Positions 24,825-31,503 of a DNA stretch of 36,680 nt are shown one piece after another; the stretch's first letter is position 1; each line of letters opens with the position of its first letter. The stretch comes from Clostridia bacterium (GTDB taxonomy: Bacteria > Bacillota_A > Clostridia > Christensenellales > Aristaeellaceae). Made by a program: the position numbers and the translations under genes. Location of the stretch: the NCBI GenBank assembly GCA_017412025.1, contig JAFQOY010000229.1, positions 1 through 36,680 on the forward strand. The letters run 5' to 3'. The notes below the pieces were generated by a model. It saw nothing but the letters and a program-made list of their open reading frames with translations. It was not told the DNA's origin and did not search any database.

Positions 24825-24974
24825 TCATGCTTCTTTTCTGTCTTTGCAGTTCATATGGCAGCGGGAACAGTCTCCGCCGCAGGAGAAGAGCAGCTTCTTC
24901 CTGCGGATACGGCGGACGGCCAGCACGGCGAGAACGGCGATCAAAAGAACGATGGCAATCGATGCAATATTCAT
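24825..24974 (-). CDS. FeoB-associated Cys-rich membrane protein
   Basis: A 49-aa protein: one N-terminal membrane helix (MNIASIAIVLLIAVLAVLAV), a basic stretch RRIRRKK, then a Cys-rich tail with Cys32, Cys36, Cys39 and Cys43. This is the small partner family found next to feoB in Bacillota, thought to help ferrous iron transport (FeoC-like role unproven). Its ATG shares one base with the feoAB stop (TGATG), so it is translated by coupling. Confidence 0.92.
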   Translation of the reverse strand: MNIASIAIVLLIAVLAVLAVRRIRRKKLLFSCGGDCSRCHMNCKDRKEA

Positions 24975-27328
24975 CAGAAACCTCCAAACAGCAGACCGAT
25001 CAGACGGACGGCCAGCGCGGCGACCCAGGCCAGCGCACACTGCCCGACGACCACGGCGAGCGCCCACTTTCCGCCGAGCTCACGCTTGATGGAGGAGACG
25101 GCGGCGACGCAGGGCGTATAAAGCAGGCTGAAGACCAGCAGGCTCGCTGCGGCGACGGGCGTGAGGGAGGCGAGGAGAACCTCACTTGAGCCGTAGAGCA
25201 GCGTGAGGGAGGAGACGACACTCTCCTTGGCCATGAAACCGGTGACCAGCGAGGTGACAACGCGCCAGTCGCCAAAGCCCAGCGGCGCAAACAGCGGAGC
25301 GAAGACGCCGGAGACCATGGCCAGCAGGCTCTCGTGCGAATCCTCCACCACGCGCAGGTGGATATCGAACGTCTGCAGGAACCAGATGGCGATCGTCGCC
25401 ACGAAGATGACGGTGAAGGCGCGCTGCAGGAAGTCCTTTGCCTTTTCCCACAGGAGCTGGACGACGTTCCTTGCGCCCGGCATGCGGTAGTTGGGCAGCT
25501 CCATGACGAAGGGCACCGGCTCGCCGGAGAAGAGCGTCCTGCGCAGGACAAGCGCGGTGAGCACGCCGAAGACGATGCCCAGCGCGTACAGGCCGATCAT
25601 GACCAGCGCGACGTGATCGGGAAAGAACACGGCGGAGAAGAACGCATAGATGGGCAGCTTGGCCGTACAGCTCATGAAGGGCGTCAGCAGGATGGTCATC
25701 TTGCGGTCACGCTCGGAGGGCAGCGTACGGGTGGCCATGACGCCGGGCACCGTGCAGCCAAAGCCGACGAGCATCGGCACGATGCTGCGGCCGGAGAGGC
25801 CGATCTTGCGCAGAAGCTTATCCATGACGAACGCGACGCGCGCCATATAGCCGCTGTCCTCGAGCAGGGAAAGGAAGAAGAAGAGCGTGACGATGAACGG
25901 CAGGAAGCTGAGCACGCTGCCCACGCCGCCGAATATGCCGTCGATGACCAGCGAATAGACCACGCCGCTGACGCCGAAGGCTGTGAGTGCGGATTCGACC
26001 AGGCCGGTGAGCATGGAGATGGCCGCTTCCAGCCACTCGGAGAGCGCAGCGCCTACGACATTGAACGTGAGATAGAAGGTCAGCCCCATGATGGCGACAA
26101 ACGCAGGAATGGCGGTGAACCTGCCGGTGAGAATACGGTCGATCTTCTGGCTGCGTGCGTGCTCGCGGCTTTCGCGCGGGCGCACGACGGTTGCGTCGCA
26201 GATCTTTTTGATGAAGGAGAAGCGCATATCCGCGATGGCGGCGGCGCGGTCAAGGCCGCGTTCCTCCTCCATCTGCACGATGATGTGCTCGAGCATCTCG
26301 CGCTCGTTGGCGGAGAGCCCCAGCTTTTCCATGATCAGCGCGTCGCCTTCGGCCAGTTTGCTGGCCGCGAAGCGGACGGGAATGCCGGCGCTTTGAGCAT
26401 GATCCTCGATCAGGTGCATGATGCCGTGCAGGCAGCGGTGCACCGCGCCGGAGCATTCCTGCGCGTCACAGAAATCCTGTCTGCCGGGCCGTTCCTGATA
26501 CTGCGCGACGTGGAGCGCGTGGTCGATCAGCTCATCGATACCTTCGTTCTTGGCGGCGGAGATGGGAATGACGGGGATGCCGAGCATGGATTCCATCTCG
26601 TTGACGCGGATGGAACCGCCGTTCTCGCGCACCTCGTCCATCATGTTGAGCGCGAGCACCATCGGCATGCCCAGCTCCATGAGCTGCATGGTCAGATACA
26701 GATTGCGCTCGATGTTGCTGGCGTCCACGATGTTGATGATACCGCGCGGATGCTCCTCAAGCACAAACTGCCGGGTGACGATTTCCTCGCCGGAATAGGG
26801 GGAGAGGGAATAGATGCCCGGCAGGTCGGTGACGAGCGTGTTGGCGTGACCGCGGATAACGCCGTCCTTGCGGTCGACGGTGACGCCCGGGAAATTGCCC
26901 ACATGCTGATTGGAGCCGGTGAGCTGATTGAAGAGCGTGGTCTTGCCGCAGTTCTGGTTGCCGACGAGCGCGAAGGTGAGCTTCGAACCGGCGGGCAGCG
27001 GATTTTCATCGGCCTTGACGTGGTACTTGCCGCCCTCGCCCAGGCCGGGGTGCTGCGCGCGTTTTCCGCGTTCGCGGGCGGTTTCCTGCTGCGCGGCTGC
27101 AGCCTCAAGCGGCTCGATCCCGATCTTCCGGGCGTCGTCCACGCGCAGCGTCAGTTCATATCCGTGTATGCGAAGCTCCATGGGATCGCCCATGGGCGCG
27201 AATTTGACAAGCGTGATCTCGGCGCCGGGGATGACGCCCATATCCAGAAAATGCTGGCGCAGCGCGCCTTCGCCGCCAACGGTGGTGATGACGGCGGATC
27301 CTCCGACGTCCAGCTGGTTTAAGGTCAT
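24974..27328 (-). CDS. feoB: FeoA-FeoB fusion ferrous iron transporter
   Basis: Fe(II) transporter of 784 aa in which FeoA (residues 1-75, SH3-like, MTLNQLDVGGSAVITTVGGEG) is joined through a charged linker (about 75-115) to FeoB. The G domain has G1 GNQNCGKT (123-130), the switch GVTVDRKDG, G3 DLPG (168-171) and G4 NMMD (228-231). The membrane part has the Gate motifs with LPFIVTLFFFLSLLEDSGYMARVAF, VGFGCTVPGVMATRTL and a second gate with KESVVSSLTLLYG. The ATG at 27328 is chosen because the FeoA start follows GGAAG; an upstream ATG at 27364 would add a basic tail and lies near the transcription start. It is first in an operon with the Cys-rich protein. Confidence 0.96.
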   Translation of the reverse strand: MTLNQLDVGGSAVITTVGGEGALRQHFLDMGVIPGAEITLVKFAPMGDPMELRIHGYELTLRVDDARKIGIEPLEAAAAQQETARERGKRAQHPGLGEGGKYHVKADENPLPAGSKLTFALVGNQNCGKTTLFNQLTGSNQHVGNFPGVTVDRKDGVIRGHANTLVTDLPGIYSLSPYSGEEIVTRQFVLEEHPRGIINIVDASNIERNLYLTMQLMELGMPMVLALNMMDEVRENGGSIRVNEMESMLGIPVIPISAAKNEGIDELIDHALHVAQYQERPGRQDFCDAQECSGAVHRCLHGIMHLIEDHAQSAGIPVRFAASKLAEGDALIMEKLGLSANEREMLEHIIVQMEEERGLDRAAAIADMRFSFIKKICDATVVRPRESREHARSQKIDRILTGRFTAIPAFVAIMGLTFYLTFNVVGAALSEWLEAAISMLTGLVESALTAFGVSGVVYSLVIDGIFGGVGSVLSFLPFIVTLFFFLSLLEDSGYMARVAFVMDKLLRKIGLSGRSIVPMLVGFGCTVPGVMATRTLPSERDRKMTILLTPFMSCTAKLPIYAFFSAVFFPDHVALVMIGLYALGIVFGVLTALVLRRTLFSGEPVPFVMELPNYRMPGARNVVQLLWEKAKDFLQRAFTVIFVATIAIWFLQTFDIHLRVVEDSHESLLAMVSGVFAPLFAPLGFGDWRVVTSLVTGFMAKESVVSSLTLLYGSSEVLLASLTPVAAASLLVFSLLYTPCVAAVSSIKRELGGKWALAVVVGQCALAWVAALAVRLIGLLFGGF

Positions 27329-27378
27329 GGAAGGACTTCCTTTCTTCTCGCGTTTGGTCGGCAAAACATACCAACATT

Positions 27379-27410
27379 GTTAGTGTACACAAACATATGG
27401 GGATTGTCAA
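27379..27410 (-). promoter_or_regulatory. feo promoter with overlapping dyad operator
   Basis: On the minus strand, TTGACA (27410-27405), 17 bp, TACACT (27387-27382). A 16-bp near-perfect dyad, GTTAGTGTACACAAAC on the plus strand (27379-27394, one mismatched pair), covers the -10. Placement fits a repressor site, most simply a metal-dependent regulator of the DtxR/MntR or Fur type; which one is not known. Confidence 0.7.
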
Positions 27411-27442
27411 GACCTAAATTGAAAGAATATCCCTGCGCCGGT

Positions 27443-27550
27443 TTGACAGAGAATATGCACGATGTTATAATGAAATTCCGGATGGCTTTGCAGAATGAAT
27501 CTGCATGAGGCATGTTTGCGCCGGCGTGCTGCGCGAAGCGCTGTTTTTTC
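27443..27550 (+). ncRNA. Orphan consensus promoter and possible short RNA
   Basis: TTGACA (27443-27448), 17 bp, TATAAT (27466-27471) is a perfect promoter, yet no convincing gene starts within 250 bases. From the likely start near 27478 the sequence has a hairpin TGCAGA/TCTGCA (27489-27505) and a short GCGC-GAA-GCGC hairpin (about 27530-27540) followed by TTTTTT (27544-27549), giving a potential RNA of about 70 nt. The alternative is a long 5' leader for the gene at 27726. The rest of the gap (27551-27657) shows only a GTTTTTTC/GAAAAAAC inverted repeat (27543-27550 with 27572-27579) and a small GGCA/TGCC hairpin. Confidence 0.4.
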
Positions 27551-27657
27551 GGGATTGATTTGAAAAATTCAGAAAAAACCGGGAGCATGAAAGGCATGAG
27601 TGCCGTCATATATATAGTCAGGAAATATGCAGATCATGGGCGAATTCGCAAAAAGCC

Positions 27658-27687
27658 TTGAAATCTGCTTTGAATGTGGTTTATACT
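27658..27687 (+). promoter_or_regulatory. Proximal promoter of the zinc-ribbon/PG-binding gene
   Basis: TTGAAA (27658-27663), 18 bp, TATACT (27682-27687), 39 bases before the ATG at 27726. Confidence 0.65.
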
Positions 27688-27725
27688 ACAGGAAGATACA
27701 GCGTATACCCTAAGGAGGGCTTGAT

Positions 27726-28439
27726 ATGTTTTGTCCATACTGCAGCGAGAAGATCCCAGATGGATCCAATATTTGTCCGGTTTGCTGTAAGAGCCTTCCG
27801 GGCGTGAAAGCGCAGACGACGGCCTCGGGAAGAGACGATGGTCACTCTGCCGCGAAGAGCAAGAAAAAGAGCAAGGCCTATACCAAGGGCAGCCGCGGCG
27901 GCAAGAAGAACGCCGACAGAGCGCCCATGATCATCGCCTTTGGCCTCATCGTGATCCTGCTGGTCATCATTGTGCTGATCGCGCGCTCGATGTTCAGCGT
28001 CGGCAATGACAATGTGAGGGCGACGCCTGTGCCCGCGCAGGTACAGAATACGCCGGAGGGCGGTTTTACCGTGTTCGGCCAGTCTACCCCGCTGCCTACG
28101 ACGCAGATTGTGACGCCGACGCCGAAGATTGAGATCACGCCGACGCCCGCGCCTACCTCTGAGCCGGAATACCATACGCTGCGCAAGGGCGATCAGGGTC
28201 CTGCGGTCGTGACGCTGCAGCAGGCGCTGACGGAGCTGGGTTATCTCAAGGGCGCTGCCGACGGCAACTTCGGCACGGGTACGATGACTGCGGTGAGGGA
28301 GTTCCAGGCGGCGGAAGGGCTGGACGCCGACGGCATCGCCGGCAAGCTGACGCAGGCGGCGCTGTTTGCCAAGTCTTCTGTGACGCCGATTCCGGAGACG
28401 ACCGTAGGCCCCGACGACATCATGAATCTGCCGGGCTGA
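27726..28439 (+). CDS. Zinc-ribbon membrane protein with peptidoglycan-binding domain
   Basis: A 237-aa protein with an N-terminal zinc ribbon (CPYC at 3-6, CPVC at 17-20), a Lys-rich linker (about 45-62), one membrane helix (about 67-86), a Pro/Thr-rich extracytoplasmic stalk (about 95-145, repeated TPTP) and a PGBD1-type peptidoglycan-binding domain (about 146-215: LRKGDQGPAVVTLQQALTELGYL ... FGTGTMTAVREFQ). The topology places the zinc ribbon inside and the binding domain at the wall. AAGGAGGG precedes the ATG. The neighbour is an L,D-transpeptidase, which supports a cell-wall role; a terminator separates the two. The precise function is unknown. Confidence 0.88.
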   Translation: MFCPYCSEKIPDGSNICPVCCKSLPGVKAQTTASGRDDGHSAAKSKKKSKAYTKGSRGGKKNADRAPMIIAFGLIVILLVIIVLIARSMFSVGNDNVRATPVPAQVQNTPEGGFTVFGQSTPLPTTQIVTPTPKIEITPTPAPTSEPEYHTLRKGDQGPAVVTLQQALTELGYLKGAADGNFGTGTMTAVREFQAAEGLDADGIAGKLTQAALFAKSSVTPIPETTVGPDDIMNLPG

Positions 28440-28452
28440 TATCACATGCATG

Positions 28453-28491
28453 AAAGAGGCTGTAAAGCATGATGTCTTTACAGCCCCTTTT
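28453..28491 (+). terminator. Terminator of the zinc-ribbon/PG-binding gene
   Basis: A 10-bp stem (28458-28467 with 28476-28485) extended past one mismatch by AAAG/CTTT, 8-base loop, ending in TTTT (28488-28491). Confidence 0.88.
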
Positions 28492-28565
28492 CCTGTCTGC
28501 GTCATGCCGGATGCAGACGGTTCATCTGATGCTAATCTATTTATGGCCTGCATTTGGAGATCGAT

Positions 28566-30161
28566 ATGAAAAAGAGCGTATTATTTCTTGTATCCGCACT
28601 GCTGATGCTTCTGTGCCTGCCTGCGCTTGCACAGCCGCAGCTCACAGGCGTATTTGCCGACGACGTCGTGCTCGTCAGCGGGCAGGACGGCTGGTATTTT
28701 GACTTCAGCACGACCGAGGGCGGGCGACTGGGTATGCAGCTGCTCAGCGCGGAGACGGGCGCGTATATCGCAGATATCGGCGCGGCGCATGTGGAGGCAG
28801 GCGCGGGGCGCATCGCCTGGAACGGCCTGATGCCGGACGGAAGCGCTGTGCCGGCGGGCAGCTACATGCTGGCGGTGCAGCTGATCAACTTCTGGGGAGA
28901 GGAGAGCGAACAGAGCGTACTCTCCCTGCACATCTTTGGCAGCGAGGAAGAAGCGCAGGAGAATGTGCTGGATCTGAGCACGCTGGATGCGCAGGAGGCC
29001 GCCGTCTGGGAAGAGGCGGAGTTGGCCGCAGCGCAGGAAGCGTCTGAGGAGACAGAGTCCGGCGTGCCGTATGCGTCGAGCTTCTGGGATATGAACCCGG
29101 ATCACTACGACCTGACCAACCCGGAGCATCAGCAGGCGATCTGGGAGATCATGATGCAGCCGATCACAGTGCTTGAGGGCGACCAGACGGAGAACATCTA
29201 CATCACCAACCAGCCGGGGATCAAGAGAACGCCGTACAGGGAAAACTGTGCGGGCGAGCTGCACGGCCAGAGCCAGGGCGTGCGCGTGGTGGAGGATGAT
29301 CACGACGGGGACGGCTATGTGCTGATTGAAGCCTATACCAACGACGGCACGAAGACGGACAACAGCTATATGGAGTCCATTGCGGCGCAGAAGGTGCAGG
29401 GCTACATCAAGAAGAGCCGCCTGTATACGGAAACGCCGTCGGATAAATACGGCCTGCTGGTGGACAAGCTGCGCCAGAAGCTCTATGTGTTTGAGGCGGG
29501 CAGGATCATCAGCACGCTGGATGTATCCACGGGGCTGAATACGAAGAGCCAGCCGTACAACGAAACCCCGGCAGGCGAATTCCTGACGGTGAGCCGCGTG
29601 GGCGACTTCAAGGCGGGTTCCAGTACGATTGGGCGCTATGCCATCCGCATCAACGGCGGCACGCTGCTGCACGAAGTGCTCCATGATGTGGGCGCGGACG
29701 GAAAGACGCGGTTTTATGACAAATATGAGCCGCAGCTGGGTCAGAAGGCGAGCCATGGCTGCATCCGCATTCCGCGCAGAGCGAACGCAGAGGGGATCAA
29801 CATGGCGTGGTTCTGGGACAATCTGCCGCTGAAGACGAAGGTGATCATCTGGGACGACAAGGGCAGAACGATGTATGAACCGGAGCTGCCCGATCCGGGA
29901 ATGACGCTGTACCGCAATCCCAATGGCGGGAGCAACTATCACCTCGACCAGAACTGCTCCGGCGTGAAGGACAAGTTCCTGCCGCTGACGGGCGATTTTA
30001 CGTATGCGGATCTGGATGGTGAATTCAAAAAGCTGACGCCGTGCGCATACTGCGCAGCGCCGCTGAAGAAGAAGGATCTCTACGAGCGCTACGCGGCCTC
30101 CGCCGAGCAGATCGGCGCGGAGATTTCCGACGAGGTGAAGGCGCTCTTTGGGGTGCAGTGA
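28566..30161 (+). CDS. Secreted multi-domain L,D-transpeptidase (YkuD)
   Basis: A 531-aa exported enzyme expected to form 3-3 cross-links in peptidoglycan or attach proteins to it. Order: signal peptide (1-22, cleavage after ALA), a FlgD-like Ig fold (about 25-125), an acidic Ala/Glu-rich linker (about 128-165), an SH3-like region (about 215-285), the YkuD catalytic domain (about 292-430) with the motif SHGCIRI (His397, Cys399), and a small C-terminal domain with YHLDQNC and TPCAYC (His459, Cys464, Cys493, Cys496) that looks like a metal-binding module. GGAG is 7 bases before ATG 28566; an ATG at 28554 would precede the signal peptide and lacks a site. It ends at a bidirectional terminator. 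Confidence 0.93.
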   Translation: MKKSVLFLVSALLMLLCLPALAQPQLTGVFADDVVLVSGQDGWYFDFSTTEGGRLGMQLLSAETGAYIADIGAAHVEAGAGRIAWNGLMPDGSAVPAGSYMLAVQLINFWGEESEQSVLSLHIFGSEEEAQENVLDLSTLDAQEAAVWEEAELAAAQEASEETESGVPYASSFWDMNPDHYDLTNPEHQQAIWEIMMQPITVLEGDQTENIYITNQPGIKRTPYRENCAGELHGQSQGVRVVEDDHDGDGYVLIEAYTNDGTKTDNSYMESIAAQKVQGYIKKSRLYTETPSDKYGLLVDKLRQKLYVFEAGRIISTLDVSTGLNTKSQPYNETPAGEFLTVSRVGDFKAGSSTIGRYAIRINGGTLLHEVLHDVGADGKTRFYDKYEPQLGQKASHGCIRIPRRANAEGINMAWFWDNLPLKTKVIIWDDKGRTMYEPELPDPGMTLYRNPNGGSNYHLDQNCSGVKDKFLPLTGDFTYADLDGEFKKLTPCAYCAAPLKKKDLYERYAASAEQIGAEISDEVKALFGVQ

Positions 30162-30214
30162 CGCAGGGACAAAGCGACGGACAATAGACAGACGATAGAC
30201 GGACAATAAAGAAG

Positions 30215-30249
30215 AAACGGGAGCTTCCAGTAGCGGAAACTCCCGTTTT
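30215..30249. terminator. Bidirectional terminator between the L,D-transpeptidase gene and icd
   Basis: A 9-bp stem (AAACGGGAG 30215-30223, CTCCCGTTT 30240-30248) with an inner TTCC/GGAA pairing and T or A tracts on both sides; the genes converge here. Confidence 0.88.
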
Positions 30250-30250
30250 G

Positions 30251-31459
30251 TTATGCCAGCTTGTTTTCCAGCCTTGCGCGGATGTTGCGCAGGAATTCGA
30301 TGGAGGTGAGCTTCTTTGCAGACGGGCCGATGAGCGCGGCCAGATCGCCGGTGACGCAGCCGTCCTCGACGGCTTCCATGCAGGCGGCTTCAAGCGCCCT
30401 GGCAAACGCGCACAGGGCTTCGCTGCCGTCAAGCTCGCCGCGCTTGGCAAGCGCGCCGGTCCAGGCAAAGATGGTCGCCATCGGGTTGGTGGAGGTCTCC
30501 TCGCCCTTGAGGTAGCGGTAATAATGCCTGGTGACGGTGCCGTGCGCCGCCTCAAACTCGTATACGCCGCTGGGGCTGACCAGGACGCTGGTCATCATGG
30601 CCAGAGAACCGAAGGCGGTGGAGACCATGTCGCTCATGACGTCGCCGTCATAGTTTTTCAGCGCCCAGATAAAGCCGCCCCTGGAGCGGATGACGCGCGC
30701 GACGGCGTCGTCGATGAGCGTATAGAAGTACTCGATGCCGTTTGCTTCAAAATCCGCCTTGTAATCCTGCTCATAGATCTCCTGGAAGGTGAGCTTGAAC
30801 GTCTGGTCGTAGACCTTGGAGATGGTATCCTTGGTGGAGAACCACAAGTCCTGCCTGGTTTCCAGCGCATAGCGGAAGCAGGCGTGCGCGAACGCGCGAA
30901 TGGAGGCGTCTGTATTGTGCATGCCCTGCACGAGGCCGGGGCCCTTGAATGCATGGACGAGCTTGTTCTGTGTTTCGCCGTTTTCGTCGGTATAGACGAG
31001 CTCCACCCTGCCTGCGCCGGGGATGGCGATTTCGCTCGCCTTGTATACGTCGCCGTAGGCATGGCGCGCAATGGTGATGGGCTTCTCCCAGAAGCGGACG
31101 GCAGGCTTGATGTTCGAGGCGATGATCGGCGCACGGAATACCGTGCCGTCGAGGATGGCGCGGATGGTGGCGTTGGGGCTCTTCCACATCTGCTTGAGAC
31201 CATATTCCTCCACACGCTGGGCATTGGGGGTGATGGTGGCGCACTTGACGGCGACGCCCAGGCGCTGTGTGGCATTGGCGGCGTCGATGGTCACCTGATC
31301 GTCGGTTTCGTCTCTGTGCCTGAGACCCAGGTCGTAATACTCCGTATTCAGTTCTACGAACGGGCAGAGCAGCTCGTCCTTGATCTGCTGCCAGAGGATA
31401 CGGGTCATTTCATCGCCGTCCATTTCGACAATGGGATTGGGCATGGGGATCTTGACCAT
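30251..31459 (-). CDS. icd: Isocitrate dehydrogenase, NADP type (eukaryote-like dimeric subfamily)
   Basis: Oxidatively decarboxylates isocitrate to 2-oxoglutarate. The 402-aa protein starts MVKIPMPNPIVEMDGDEMTR and shows KCATITPNAQRVEEYGLKQMWKSPNATIRAILDGTVFR, ARHAYGDVYKA, the metal-binding NYDGDVMSD and EAAHGTVTRHYYRYLKG, as in the NADP-dependent subfamily shared with eukaryotes rather than the E. coli Icd type. AAGGAG lies 11 bases before the ATG. It follows the aconitase gene by 44 bases on the same strand, so the two are cotranscribed. With citrate synthase it completes the citrate-to-2-oxoglutarate branch. Confidence 0.95.
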   Translation of the reverse strand: MVKIPMPNPIVEMDGDEMTRILWQQIKDELLCPFVELNTEYYDLGLRHRDETDDQVTIDAANATQRLGVAVKCATITPNAQRVEEYGLKQMWKSPNATIRAILDGTVFRAPIIASNIKPAVRFWEKPITIARHAYGDVYKASEIAIPGAGRVELVYTDENGETQNKLVHAFKGPGLVQGMHNTDASIRAFAHACFRYALETRQDLWFSTKDTISKVYDQTFKLTFQEIYEQDYKADFEANGIEYFYTLIDDAVARVIRSRGGFIWALKNYDGDVMSDMVSTAFGSLAMMTSVLVSPSGVYEFEAAHGTVTRHYYRYLKGEETSTNPMATIFAWTGALAKRGELDGSEALCAFARALEAACMEAVEDGCVTGDLAALIGPSAKKLTSIEFLRNIRARLENKLA

Positions 31460-31503
31460 GGGGATTCACTCCTTCGCTGCGTCATTTATATAGAAGAGAT
31501 GGA

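Noticed and set aside
25334..27322. A 662-codon open frame on the plus strand opposite feoAB
   Set aside because: Composition is that of an antisense shadow; feoAB on the other strand has all family motifs.
27325..27609. A 94-codon minus-strand frame upstream of feoAB
   Set aside because: It spans the feo promoter and dyad and has no ribosome binding site.
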